A stretch of DNA of 64,000 bases, from positions 1,426,001-1,490,000 of the forward strand of contig NZ_JAMXOF010000001.1 of assembly GCF_024055595.1 (NCBI RefSeq), written 5' to 3'. Each line of letters begins with the position of its first letter. The first letter of the stretch is position 1. Origin of the DNA: Mucilaginibacter aurantiaciroseus. GTDB lineage: Bacteria; Bacteroidota; Bacteroidia; Sphingobacteriales; Sphingobacteriaceae. Both the position numbers and the translations under genes were made by a program. This document shows, in pieces, positions 9,901-18,208 of this stretch. The notes below the pieces were generated by a model. It was not told the DNA's origin. It did no database searches and saw nothing but the letters and a program-made list of their open reading frames with translations.

Positions 9901-12530
9901 CCGAAGCGGCAATGCTTTCATTTACATCCAACAAAACCAATTACAAAGTTGGTGAAGAAGCAACCCTAACCATCCCTACGGGTGGCGATGGCCGTGCGCT
10001 AATCAGTTTTGAGAACGGCAGTAAAGTGCTAAAAACAACTTGGATAAATACCAAAAAAGGCGAAACCCGCTATAGCTTTAAGATTGACGAAACCATGGCG
10101 CCAAACGTTTTTGTGAACGTTACGCTACTGCAGCGCCATGCCCAAACGGTTAACGACTTGCCGATCCGTATGTATGGCGCTATCCCGCTAAACGTCGACA
10201 ACCAGGAAACAATCCTGAAACCGATCATCAGTATGCCGGATAAGATTAGGCCGGAAACAACTTCTGCCATAACGGTATCTGAAGCATCGGGCAAAGAAAT
10301 GACCTATACCATTGCCATTGTAGATGAAGGATTACTGGATATCACCAACTATAAAACACCAGATCCGCATGGATCATTCTACGCTCGCGAAGCATTGGGC
10401 GTAAAAACATGGGACTTGTTCGACTACGTGATCGGCGCTTTTGGCGGCGGGCTGGAACGCATCCTAAGTATTGGTGGTGATGGTACAAATGGCACAAATA
10501 AGAATGTTACGGTTAACCGTTTTAAACCGGTGGTGAAATTTCTGGGGCCGTTCCATTTGGGCAGCGGCGATAAACAAACGCATCAATTTACCCTGCCGCA
10601 GTATGTAGGTTCGGTTAAGGCGATGGTTATTGCCGGCCACAATGGCGCTTATGGTACAGCCGAAAAAGCCGTAGCTGTTAAAAAGCCGCTGATGATACTG
10701 GCGACCCTGCCTCGCGTACTTGGCCCGTCGGAAAGTGTACAGTTGCCGGTTACCGTTTTCGCGATGGAGAACAACATCAAATTGGTAACTGTGCAGGTAC
10801 AATCAAACGCTTTCAGCAATTTGGGCAGCAATAATATTAAGGTTGTAAAATTTGCCAAACCGGGCGATCAGCTGGTAACATTTGACCTGAATGTGAAAGA
10901 TTTTGTGGGCGTGGGCAAAGTGAAGATCATCGCTAAAGCAGGTAATGAAACCGCGGCTTATGATGTGGAGCTGAATGTACGTAACCCAAATACGCCGGTA
11001 ACCCGCCTATTTGAGAAAGAACTAAAACCGGGAGAAACCTATGCAACCGCCTACAATGCTATCGGCATAAACGGTACCAACAAAGCATCTCTTGAAGTAT
11101 CCAGCATTCCGTCGTTGAATTTGGCTAAGCGATTGGGTTACCTGATCGCCTACCCGCATGGATGTGTGGAGCAAACTATATCGGCAGCGTTCCCTCAATT
11201 ATATTTGGGTCAGCTGCTTGACCTCACGCCACGACAAAAGGCCGAAAGTGAACGCAACATTAAGCTTGCCATTAACCGCCTAAATGGCTTTAGGGTACAA
11301 GGCGGCGGGCTTAGTTACTGGCCCGACGGTGGCAATGCCGACGAATGGGGAACCAACTATGCCGGGCACTTCTTATTGGCAGCGCAGGCTAAAGGCTATA
11401 GCCTGCCATCCGGATTTATTGACGAATGGAAGAAATACCAGAAACAAAAAGCCGTAAACTGGTCGCCGGATCCGCGTACCAATATTCATGGTTATTACTA
11501 TTATACCGATTTGGTGCAGGCATACCGCTTATACTTATTGGCCCTATCAGGCTCACCTGAGTTAGGCGCTATGAACCGCTTGCGCGAATACCAATACATC
11601 AGCGTGGAAGCTCGCTGGCGATTGGCAGCTGCGTACAAACTGGCAGGTCAGCCAGAGATTGGTTTACGTATGATAGCAGGTTTGCCAACAACCATCAAAC
11701 CTTACAGCAGTATGTATGGTACTTATGGATCTGACCTGCGCGACGAGGCCATGATATTAGAAACCCTTACTCAGCTTAATCAGCAGCAAAAAGCATCTGC
11801 TATGGTGAGACAGGTAGCAGCCAAACTATCGCAGGACAGCTGGTACAGCACGCAAACAACCGCCTACTCGCTCATCTCGATAGCAGAGTATTGCGGTATA
11901 AATAAAAGCGGCGCCAAGCTATCCTTTAACTATAACGCAGGTGCTGCAAAGGGTAATATCAATGCAACCTCTTACTTGTGGCAGCAGGAATTGGCGGCTA
12001 ACGGGGGTAAGGTTGCCATGAAGAATACGGGCACAAATAAACTATATGTTCGCCTGATCCAGCAAGGCCAGCCTTCATCCGGGCAGGATGTTAAAACCTA
12101 CGTAAACCCCGATGTGATGCAGATGCGCATTGCTTACTTTACGCTTGGAGGTAAAACTATCGACCCAACATCCCTTAAACAAGGCAGCGATTTTGTGGCG
12201 CAAGTAACCATCAAAAACCCGGGCAAACGTGGAAGGTATGATAATTTGGCGCTGACACAGATCTTACCATCGGGATGGGAGATATTGAACAGCCGCATGC
12301 TGAATAATGATGAAGCGTTTAAGTCTTCACCATCAGATTACCGCGACATCCGCGATGACCGGGTGAATACCTATTTCAGCTTAGCCGAGGGCAAAGAGGT
12401 AACCTATTATGTAATGCTGAACGCTGCCTATGCTGGTAAATACTACCTGCCGGCCGCCTATTGCGAGGCTATGTATAACAATAACATTAACGCGCTGATA
12501 AAAGGGCAATGGGTTGAGGTAGTGAAATAA
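6912..12530 (+). CDS. Alpha-2-macroglobulin family protein with thioester motif
   Basis: A giant (1872-residue) bacterial A2M. ATG at 6912 is preferred over the in-frame TTG at 6891 because it gives a clean N-terminus: a short basic stretch (FRSRRGQ) and one hydrophobic segment (about 14-32). This resembles a membrane anchor rather than a lipobox, as no cysteine follows. MG-type beta-sandwich domains fill the middle; GFLYGERGVWRPGDSI is the classic macroglobulin signature. YPHGCVEQT gives the CxEQ thioester at Cys1418, followed by an alpha-helical thioester domain and a final beta domain. Family members trap proteases that attack the periplasm, with the thioester linking covalently to the attacker. 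In enterobacteria the gene pairs with penicillin-binding protein PbpC; no such gene flanks this copy. Its left neighbour is the NRPS; the right neighbour is convergent. Confidence 0.95.
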   Translation: MNYFANLFRSRRGQIIVSVSLILIALVIFFARQHQRNKQLKVDAAFSKYIESYTTGVISKQSTIRIKLAGEVQVSHAQNEELKEGIFNFSPSVKGKAYWIDDRTIEFRPAAAMDIDKKYTANFNLGKIIKVDGDFEHFKFGFQTIKPDFSITFAGLQSESATSGQNMKLIGNIQTADSEDQSAVEKLLDVNYDSPVKVSWQHNSVAKSHQFTITKITRTTTAKPLTVNWDGDKLDIDKKGNQEFRVPALGEFKVIDIKAVQDNDQYVSVQFSDPIMVGQELSGLIGINNSSDLAYTIDGSIVKVYAPERMQGNFSVFVNEGVQDIYHRKIKTAFTANVFFENREPAVTIPGKGVILPDLGKLMMPFEAVNLNAVDVTIIKIYENNVPQYFQNNGFDGGYELRHVGKPIVQKTIRLDTDKGLNLTKKNRFMLDVDQLMRAEPGAIYRVIIGFRKDYSLYNCSAGKLVAKRGDGEYDNEGGEYTGDNLSKINDEDDEFWKRYDNYYPEGYNWQERNDPCTESYFSKQRWATRNIIASNIGLIAKRGNDNIMTIAVTNILSAEPMSGVEMELLDYQKQVIFKTKSDGDGMATFSMKRKPYLLVAKKGKERGYLKLDDGSSLPLSRFNVGGEQVQNGLKGFLYGERGVWRPGDSIFTTFILEDKLKTLPADHPVEFELYNPNGQLYQKLTRTSSVDGFYSVHVATETSSPTGNWNARVKVGGATFEKKIKVETIMPNRLKLKLDFGGASELTKGSGTKGILSAQWLFGGLAQILKAKVDAFLSSQTTSFKGYEDYNFDDPTLAFNTQTQTVFEGKLNENGMASVNTNINVEKQAPGQLRANFVVKVFEPGGNFSLQQASMPYNVYDGYVGIKTPKGSDMSGMLVTDKTHVIEIADVDTKGLCFTGSRSVELELYKIQWRWWWDETGNELSNFTQDRYNKLIKTETVQLQNGKGKWNLKINQADWGRYLIRIKDPQTGHSTGKIIYADWPNWSERLQNTDPTEAAMLSFTSNKTNYKVGEEATLTIPTGGDGRALISFENGSKVLKTTWINTKKGETRYSFKIDETMAPNVFVNVTLLQRHAQTVNDLPIRMYGAIPLNVDNQETILKPIISMPDKIRPETTSAITVSEASGKEMTYTIAIVDEGLLDITNYKTPDPHGSFYAREALGVKTWDLFDYVIGAFGGGLERILSIGGDGTNGTNKNVTVNRFKPVVKFLGPFHLGSGDKQTHQFTLPQYVGSVKAMVIAGHNGAYGTAEKAVAVKKPLMILATLPRVLGPSESVQLPVTVFAMENNIKLVTVQVQSNAFSNLGSNNIKVVKFAKPGDQLVTFDLNVKDFVGVGKVKIIAKAGNETAAYDVELNVRNPNTPVTRLFEKELKPGETYATAYNAIGINGTNKASLEVSSIPSLNLAKRLGYLIAYPHGCVEQTISAAFPQLYLGQLLDLTPRQKAESERNIKLAINRLNGFRVQGGGLSYWPDGGNADEWGTNYAGHFLLAAQAKGYSLPSGFIDEWKKYQKQKAVNWSPDPRTNIHGYYYYTDLVQAYRLYLLALSGSPELGAMNRLREYQYISVEARWRLAAAYKLAGQPEIGLRMIAGLPTTIKPYSSMYGTYGSDLRDEAMILETLTQLNQQQKASAMVRQVAAKLSQDSWYSTQTTAYSLISIAEYCGINKSGAKLSFNYNAGAAKGNINATSYLWQQELAANGGKVAMKNTGTNKLYVRLIQQGQPSSGQDVKTYVNPDVMQMRIAYFTLGGKTIDPTSLKQGSDFVAQVTIKNPGKRGRYDNLALTQILPSGWEILNSRMLNNDEAFKSSPSDYRDIRDDRVNTYFSLAEGKEVTYYVMLNAAYAGKYYLPAAYCEAMYNNNINALIKGQWVEVVK

Positions 12531-12540
12531 AATCAACACC

Positions 12541-12624
12541 TGTCATTACGAGCGATAGCGTGGCAATCTCAGATTACAAGCGGATATGCTGAGATTGCCA
12601 CGTCGCTACGCTCCTGGCAATGAC
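12541..12624. repeat. REP-like palindromic element with TGTCATT ends
   Basis: A nested inverted repeat. The outer arms are TGTCATT at 12541 and AATGACA ending at 12624; the inner arms are TGGCAATCTCAG and CTGAGATTGCCA. It lies between the convergent ends of the A2M gene and the VOC gene. A degenerate half copy (gagattgctt ... cgcaatgacg) follows at 12651-12675. It may also act as a transcription barrier. Resembles the larger palindrome at 20966-21067. Confidence 0.7.
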
Positions 12625-12685
12625 ATGAATTAATAAGTCGCTAATGTAGAGATTGCTTCATACCTCGCAATGACGCGTTTTTTTA

Positions 12686-13078
12686 TCACTTTTCATATAA
12701 CTCGAGCGGCAAACCGTCGGGGTCTGTAAAGAAAGTGAAGAGTTTACTGGTAGTTTCGTCTATTCGAATGGGCTCGGTGATCACCTTATATCCATTCAAA
12801 TGGAATACAGCTTCTTCGATATTATTAACCTCGAAGGCTAAGTGGCGCAGGCCAAGGGCTTCAGGTTGGGAAGGGCGCGCCGGTGGCGGGCCGGGGAACG
12901 AAAAAAGCTCGATCTGGTACAGTCCGTTGACTTCCAGATCGAGCTTGTATGATTTTCTGGCTTCGCGGTAAACCTCGCGGATCACCTTAAAACCTAATAC
13001 TTCGGTATAAAATTGTTTAGACCGCTCATAATCCGAACAGATGATAGCAATGTGATGTATCCTGTTCAGCTTTAGCAT
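12686..13078 (-). CDS. VOC-family metalloprotein, YaeR-like (glyoxalase I-related)
   Basis: A 130-residue single-domain vicinal-oxygen-chelate protein. The whole chain lines up from memory with E. coli YaeR/GloA2: HHIAIICSDYERSKQFYTEV at the start, VYREARKSYKLDL, YQIELFSFPGPP, LGLRHLAFEV and FTDPDGLPLELYE. Expected metal ligands are visible: His in HHIAI, Glu in IELF, His in LRHLAF and Glu in LELYE. YaeR-type proteins are glyoxalase-I-like and bind a divalent metal, but their physiological substrate is unclear. It starts 1 nt after purL ends, so it is almost certainly co-transcribed with purL. Confidence 0.93.
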   Translation of the reverse strand: MLKLNRIHHIAIICSDYERSKQFYTEVLGFKVIREVYREARKSYKLDLEVNGLYQIELFSFPGPPPARPSQPEALGLRHLAFEVNNIEEAVFHLNGYKVITEPIRIDETTSKLFTFFTDPDGLPLELYEK

Positions 13079-13079
13079 A

Positions 13080-15305
13080 TTATTCGCCTAAAATTACGTG
13101 CAATACATTATCGTGTACCATTTTAATATCGGTGATGTTACCAAACAGTTCGTCGTCGATATTAGTATTGCCTGTACCATTTACAGTACCTAAAAGACTA
13201 AATTCAACCTCGCTGGTGGCCATCATTTCAATGAAACGTTCCTGGTCATCAGGTGCAACACTCACCACTACCCTGCCCTGTGCTTCGCCGAAAAGGAAGG
13301 CATCTTTACGGACGCTACTATCACTTTCGATATCAAAACCCAAACCGTTTGGCATAGCCGATTCAACCAAAGCAATGTATAAACCGCCATCGGCCACGTC
13401 ATGTGCCGATTGTACAGCTTTATGTTTAATTAGTTCCTTAACTACCTGATGCATAGCGTATTCCTCATCTATATTAAAATAAGGCGCAGGTGCTTTTGAA
13501 ATTTTGTGGTAAGATGCAAGATATTGCGACGATGCGATATCATTGTGTGATGCACCAACCATATAAATTAAATCACCTGGCTGTTTGAAGTCAAGGGTCA
13601 TTAAGTTCGATTGGTCATCCATCACACCCAGCATGCCAATGGTTGGCGTCGGGAATACCGGGCCTTCATCTGATGACTGGTTGTAGAAACTTACGTTACC
13701 ACCCGTTACCGGGGTTTCGAATTTTATACAGGCCTCGCCCATACCTTTAATAGCGCCAACAAACTGCCAATACACCTCGGGTTTGTATGGATTTCCAAAA
13801 TTCAAACAATTGGTTATTGCAACCGGCTCACCACCTGCGCAGGTAATGTTACGTGCAGCCTCGGCAACAGCAATGGCCGTACCTTTTTGCGGATCGGCAT
13901 ATACATAGCGCGAGTTACAATCACAGGTTAACACAATAGCTTTGTCGGTATCTTTAACCGCAACAACTGCCGCGTCACTTGGGCGATTGGTGGTCATGGT
14001 TGCAGTACCGATCATCGAATCATACTGGTCGGTAACCCAACGTTTTGATGCCAGGTTAGCATGGCCTATCAGGTGCTCTGCCACGTCAACTAAGTTGGCA
14101 GGCTCGGCAACATCTTCTATTTTAAATTTTTGGTTTTCTGCAAAGTAAGCAGGCTCGCGGTATTCGCGTTCGTAAACAGGGGCTCCACCACCTAATACAA
14201 GGTCGTCGGCTGGCACATCGGCTACTTTTACGCCATTCATGAAGTACTCCAGGCGTTGGGTATCGGTAACCTCGCCTATAATAGCGCAATTAAGGTCCCA
14301 TTTATCAAAAACAGCTTCAACCAAAGCCTCTTTACCTTTTTCAACTACGATCAGCATACGCTCCTGAGATTCAGAAAGCAGGATCTCGTATGGTTTCATG
14401 TTCTCCTGCCGCATGGGCACACGGTCAAGGTGAATGATCATACCGTGCTCGCCTTTAGCGCTCATTTCAGAGTTCGAACAGATAATACCTGCCGCACCCA
14501 TATCCTGCATACCAATTACGGCACCGGTTTTAATAACCTCAAGCGTAGCTTCTAATAATAACTTTTCCTGGAAAGGATCGCCTACCTGTACAGCAGGCAA
14601 ATCGTTTATCGAATCTTCGGTAATATCTTTTGACGCGAAAGCCGCACCATGGATGCCATCTTTACCCGTTGCAGAACCAACAATATAAACCGGGTTACCT
14701 ACCCCATAGGATGTTGCAGAAACAGTTTCACCGGCTTTTACAATACCTGCCGAAAAAGCATTTACCAATGGGTTAATGTTGTAGCACTCATCAAAGAAAA
14801 GCTCGCCGCCAACGGTAGGGATGCCAAAGGCATTACCATAGTGGCTTATACCTTTTACCACGCCTTTAACCAGCCATTTGGTTTTATCCAGGCTAAGGTC
14901 GCCAAAGCGTAACGAGTTCATTTGCGCGATGGGCCTTGCACCCATCGTAAATATATCGCGGTTTATACCGCCCACGCCAGTTGCAGCACCCTGGTAAGGC
15001 TCCAATGCAGACGGGTGGTTGTGTGATTCGATTTTAAAGGCACATCCTATGCCATCGCCAAGATCAACCAGGCCGGCGTTTTCCTCGCCTGCTTTAGCCA
15101 GCATACGCGGGCTATCCTTAGGAAGGGTTTTTAGCCAGGTGATAGAATTTTTGTATGAGCAGTGCTCACTCCACATTACCGCGAAAATTGATAGCTCGGT
15201 AAAGTTGGGTACGCGGCCCAATACCTCTTGTATACGTGTATATTCTTCGGGTAAAAGCCCCAGATCGCGGGCGGTTTCAACGGTGGTTAATTCCTGGTTC
15301 TCCAA
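13080..15305 (-). CDS. purL: Phosphoribosylformylglycinamidine synthase subunit PurL
   Basis: A 741-residue small-type PurL, which with PurQ (glutaminase) and PurS makes FGAM from FGAR in purine synthesis, using ATP and ammonia. Visible signatures: MWSEHCSYKNS near residue 45 (active-site His region), FKIESHNHPSALEPYQGAATGVGG (ATP and magnesium site; given here as family landmark), GMQDMGAAGI, and ITNCLNFGNP with HDVADGGLYIAL in the second half. This length is that of the two-repeat PurL lacking the fused glutaminase found in the 1300-residue enzymes. PurQ and PurS are not in the window. The VOC gene follows at 1 nt. A -7-like box lies about 30 nt upstream. Confidence 0.97.
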   Translation of the reverse strand: MENQELTTVETARDLGLLPEEYTRIQEVLGRVPNFTELSIFAVMWSEHCSYKNSITWLKTLPKDSPRMLAKAGEENAGLVDLGDGIGCAFKIESHNHPSALEPYQGAATGVGGINRDIFTMGARPIAQMNSLRFGDLSLDKTKWLVKGVVKGISHYGNAFGIPTVGGELFFDECYNINPLVNAFSAGIVKAGETVSATSYGVGNPVYIVGSATGKDGIHGAAFASKDITEDSINDLPAVQVGDPFQEKLLLEATLEVIKTGAVIGMQDMGAAGIICSNSEMSAKGEHGMIIHLDRVPMRQENMKPYEILLSESQERMLIVVEKGKEALVEAVFDKWDLNCAIIGEVTDTQRLEYFMNGVKVADVPADDLVLGGGAPVYEREYREPAYFAENQKFKIEDVAEPANLVDVAEHLIGHANLASKRWVTDQYDSMIGTATMTTNRPSDAAVVAVKDTDKAIVLTCDCNSRYVYADPQKGTAIAVAEAARNITCAGGEPVAITNCLNFGNPYKPEVYWQFVGAIKGMGEACIKFETPVTGGNVSFYNQSSDEGPVFPTPTIGMLGVMDDQSNLMTLDFKQPGDLIYMVGASHNDIASSQYLASYHKISKAPAPYFNIDEEYAMHQVVKELIKHKAVQSAHDVADGGLYIALVESAMPNGLGFDIESDSSVRKDAFLFGEAQGRVVVSVAPDDQERFIEMMATSEVEFSLLGTVNGTGNTNIDDELFGNITDIKMVHDNVLHVILGE

Positions 15306-15334
15306 TGTGTTGTTGTTTATGTTGAAAGGATGCG

Positions 15335-15342
15335 CAAAATTA
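15335..15342 (-). promoter_or_regulatory. purL: Candidate -7 box (TAATTTTG) of purL-VOC operon
   Basis: On the minus strand this reads TAATTTTG, a full match to TAnnTTTG, ending 29 nt before the purL start codon. No clear -33 element was seen. Confidence 0.4.
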
Positions 15343-15417
15343 GCAAAAAAGCGGAAAGGTTAAAAGGAAAAAGGAGTAAAAGAGGTTAAAGGTAAAAGAC
15401 AAAAGCAATTTTGCTAT

Positions 15418-15452
15418 GTAAAAAATGGCGATGAATTACTCCATCGCCATAA
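15418..15452 (-). terminator. Rho-independent terminator of the TonB-like gene
   Basis: The stem ATGGCGATG/CATCGCCAT (15425-15433 with 15442-15450) is followed on the minus strand by a run of T, just after the TonB-like gene ends at 15498. Confidence 0.75.
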
Positions 15453-15497
15453 ACACATCTACCAAAAATCACTTATCTTTCTCTTAGCGTATTCTTT

Positions 15498-16322
15498 TTA
15501 TTCCTCGTTCAACTGGAAATTTAACGGTATGGTATACCTAACCCTTACCGCCAACTTGTTTTGCATGCCGGGTTTCCATGGTTTGGCCAATTTTAAAACG
15601 CGTAAAGCTTCCTCGTCCATACCGTAGCCCGCTCCTTTAAAAATGGTGATATCAGACAGGTGGCCGTCTTTCTCAATCACAAAACTCACGATAACCCTAC
15701 CACCTTTACCGGCCTCCTGTGCCTGTGATGGAAACCGTAAATTTTTGCTCAGGAATTTGCTCCATGCGGCATTACCACCTACCGGCTCCGGCATAAACTC
15801 AAGTCCAAAGGGTTCATGGACAGTTTTATCTTCTGCAGGCGCAACGCCTGTACCACCTGTAGTTGGCTCAGGGTTTTCAATTAGCGTAACCGTACCTGTA
15901 CCGGTTGTTGTTTTTGGGCCGATCTCACCTATAAGGTCAACATTTTTTGGCGGGTTTGTAATAACAGGTTCATTAGTAACCTTCATTGTTAAAAACTGCT
16001 TGGTTGGCGCTGCTTGCAGAGATTTTGCCGGCGGACTCGCCTTAACCGGTGGCTCAATTTTCTTTGGCTGGTTTACAACTAATGGAGGTAATTTAGGCAA
16101 AACAACTATTGTTTCCCTTATAATTTCGCCCGGGGTTTTACCTACCACATAAGTATATGCGGCTGCAGCGGTAATAATGGTGGTAAACGCTATCAACATA
16201 GCTTTTACCATTGTACTTCCATAATGTTGCCTCAGTTCAAAAGCGCCGTAAGATTTGTTCCTGCCGGCGAATACAAGCTCGATCCAATCGGGATTGTATA
16301 AATTAAGTTTTGTTTTTAGCAT
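15498..16322 (-). CDS. TonB-like energy transducer
   Basis: A 274-residue protein with the Bacteroidota TonB plan: cytoplasmic N-terminus with the NKSYGAFELRQHYGS motif, one membrane helix (about 40-62), a proline/lysine-rich periplasmic spacer (KKIEPPVKASPPAKS), and a C-terminal TonB domain (about 180-274) with GGRVIVSFVIEKDGHLSDI and an RVRYTIPLNFQL end. TonB proteins pass proton-motive energy from ExbB/ExbD to outer-membrane receptors. No exbB or exbD gene is adjacent, so it likely shares a remote motor. It is monocistronic: a terminator follows it and the upstream 174 nt are AT-rich. An Oar-like receptor at 25425 could be a client, but this is only proximity on the 10-kb scale. Confidence 0.92.
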   Translation of the reverse strand: MLKTKLNLYNPDWIELVFAGRNKSYGAFELRQHYGSTMVKAMLIAFTTIITAAAAYTYVVGKTPGEIIRETIVVLPKLPPLVVNQPKKIEPPVKASPPAKSLQAAPTKQFLTMKVTNEPVITNPPKNVDLIGEIGPKTTTGTGTVTLIENPEPTTGGTGVAPAEDKTVHEPFGLEFMPEPVGGNAAWSKFLSKNLRFPSQAQEAGKGGRVIVSFVIEKDGHLSDITIFKGAGYGMDEEALRVLKLAKPWKPGMQNKLAVRVRYTIPLNFQLNEE

Positions 16323-16496
16323 ATCCTTTAAAATTTTATTTTACTAATTAACGCATTTGCCAAACAATATATTGTATAAGTTTGAATTTTTACGAAATAA
16401 TGAATTGAATATCCCATTAAATACAATTTTTATATTGTAAATAATTGTTTATTACAAATTATATTTGGTTAAGAAAGTATTTTTGATGAGAGATAT

Positions 16497-17078
16497 CTAC
16501 CAGTTTTGGGTCGAGATCTTCTTTACGGGCTCTGTTTTCACTGTCGCAGGCAGTTTATCCATGGCTATTTTAAGTTTAGCGTATGCGTTTATGCTAAATG
16601 CAGCAACCTGGTCCAGGTAATTATCGGTATATTTTTTGCCGTATTTAACTTCCATTTTCTCTAACGGAACTTCTACCCCGGGGATGGGTACCATATTACC
16701 AAAGCGGTCGCGCTGGTAGGGTTTAAATACAAAGTTGCTAATGCGGTAGCGATAACGGTCCTCTTTAGTTTGGATGTTTAGCGTATAGCTTATTTCCCCG
16801 CCTTCTTTACGCATTAAAGATACACCGGTATATACCAAAAGCTTTCCGGATGTATTTAGCGTATTTTCGACCTGCCCCTTTGCGGGTTTGGCCAATCTAT
16901 TAAAGGCAGCTGCAAAAGCCCATGCCCTTTTATATAAGGTGTCGGCATTTAGTGCCGGTTTATCAATAACCCGGTAATAGATATAATTGTTGCCTTCGTC
17001 AAAAGCTAAAGAATCTTTTTGTGCCGATACTACCTGCACGCAAAACAAACAAACCAAGCTAAAGAATATTTTTTTCAT
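16497..17078 (-). CDS. Secreted DUF4468-like protein
   Basis: A 193-residue exported protein of unknown function. The start at 17078 is chosen because it begins a good signal peptide (MKKIFFSLVCLFCVQVVSAQ, cleavage after SAQ); an in-frame ATG at 17096 would place six residues before it and lies inside a strong hairpin. The mature part, with a central GKLLVYTGVSLMRKEGGEIS and ISNFVFKPY, resembles the DUF4468 'TBP-like fold' domain common in Bacteroidota, judged by eye. C-terminal KTEPVKKISTQNW is basic. It is downstream of the porin gene on the same strand with a perfect hairpin between them. Function unknown. Confidence 0.7.
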   Translation of the reverse strand: MKKIFFSLVCLFCVQVVSAQKDSLAFDEGNNYIYYRVIDKPALNADTLYKRAWAFAAAFNRLAKPAKGQVENTLNTSGKLLVYTGVSLMRKEGGEISYTLNIQTKEDRYRYRISNFVFKPYQRDRFGNMVPIPGVEVPLEKMEVKYGKKYTDNYLDQVAAFSINAYAKLKIAMDKLPATVKTEPVKKISTQNW

Positions 17079-17087
17079 GTTATAAAG

Positions 17088-17120
17088 ATAAGGCATCCGT
17101 ATTTGATACGGATGCCTTAT
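17088..17120 (-). promoter_or_regulatory. Perfect 15-bp hairpin in the leader of the DUF4468-like gene
   Basis: Arms 17088-17102 and 17106-17120 are exact inverted repeats around a 3-nt loop. On the minus strand it ends 9 nt before the start codon at 17078 and starts about 30 nt after the porin stop. The T-run comes before the stem, not after it, so it is a poor intrinsic terminator for the porin; RNA stabilisation or processing, or attenuation, are alternatives. Confidence 0.6.
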
Positions 17121-17149
17121 AAAAAAATCAGGTCGTTTAAATCTTAAAA

Positions 17150-18208
17150 TTAGAACGCGTATACCGCTGCAACTAAAATTTGAGATGCTTTTTTAGTAGC
17201 TAAACCACTGCTTGTAGTAAAACCATCGTTAACATCTTTGGTGTTGTCAAACCTAAACTCCGGTATCAAAGTTAAAGGGCCTGCTTTAATGTTTGCAGTA
17301 AGTGTGCCCGCAACAACCGAACTACCCGGTGCAGGCCCCGCAGTTAAGTATGTACCATTTTTAGTTTTAAAGTACTCGCCCCTTAAGCCTAATGTTACAT
17401 CTTTAGATACTGCAATTTGTGGGTATAAAGCTACACCAGTAAAACCACCTGTACCAACAACGGCAGCCGGTTTAAAATCAGCAGCGTTTAAGCCCAGTTT
17501 AAAGGCATCAGTAATTTGGTAAGAAGTGGTCAGGTCAAACTCGGTACCGGATACTTCGCCGCTTAATACATTTAGGTAAGCCGTCCAGCCTTTAACAGGG
17601 GACACCATTAACTGCGCACCGAAGGTGTTCATTTTACCGGCAGAGTTATAAGCATTCCAAGTGTCGTTAAAAATACCGGCCATTAAGCTAACGGTGCTTG
17701 CAAAAGCATAAGTTGCTTTAAAGCCAGGGTTTTGGAACGGACCGTTTGTGAACAGGTACGAAGTTGAGTAGTTAAAGTTACCAACCGGGCTTATCACCTC
17801 GTAACCCATAAATGTAGCCATATAACCACCTGTTAAGTTAAACTTATCAGTTACATCATACGATACATAAAGGTTTTGGATATGGAAGCTGTTATTGGCA
17901 TTTAAAGCAGCACCATCTCCGTTTGGAACTGATTGATACTGGCCACGCGGGCCAAATGATAATTCGCCTACAAAAGCGGCTTTACCTACCTTTTTCTTCA
18001 AACCAAGATCTATCATACCAATAGAGATCGAATTTTGATCTGAAGCGAAACTGGTAGGGATATTACTGTGTTTAGAAAAATCGTACTTGTAATAAGTATC
18101 AACAGAACCCGAAATAATTAAAGGCGGATCGGACTTGGTAGTGTCTTGCGCACTGGCTGCTAATACTGAAGCAGTAAAGAAAGATAAAAGTAAAAGTCTT
18201 TTTTTCAT
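17150..18208 (-). CDS. Outer-membrane beta-barrel porin (BBP2/OmpL-like)
   Basis: A 352-residue outer-membrane protein: signal peptide (MKKRLLLLSFFTASVLAASA, cleaved before QDTTKSD), then alternating amphipathic strands (ISGSVDTYYKYDF, FVGELSFGPRG, LYVSYDVTDKFNLTGGYMAT, KLGLNAADFK, KAGPLTLIPEFRFDNT) and a terminal strand ending in AVYAF, the aromatic end expected for BAM insertion. The pattern resembles putative beta-barrel porin-2 (PF07642), often annotated simply as outer-membrane beta-barrel protein. It is divergent from type III glutamine synthetase across a 559-nt AT-rich gap; porins of this type often occur next to nitrogen genes in Bacteroidota, so uptake of a nitrogen source is a reasonable but unproven guess. 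Confidence 0.85.
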   Translation of the reverse strand: MKKRLLLLSFFTASVLAASAQDTTKSDPPLIISGSVDTYYKYDFSKHSNIPTSFASDQNSISIGMIDLGLKKKVGKAAFVGELSFGPRGQYQSVPNGDGAALNANNSFHIQNLYVSYDVTDKFNLTGGYMATFMGYEVISPVGNFNYSTSYLFTNGPFQNPGFKATYAFASTVSLMAGIFNDTWNAYNSAGKMNTFGAQLMVSPVKGWTAYLNVLSGEVSGTEFDLTTSYQITDAFKLGLNAADFKPAAVVGTGGFTGVALYPQIAVSKDVTLGLRGEYFKTKNGTYLTAGPAPGSSVVAGTLTANIKAGPLTLIPEFRFDNTKDVNDGFTTSSGLATKKASQILVAAVYAF

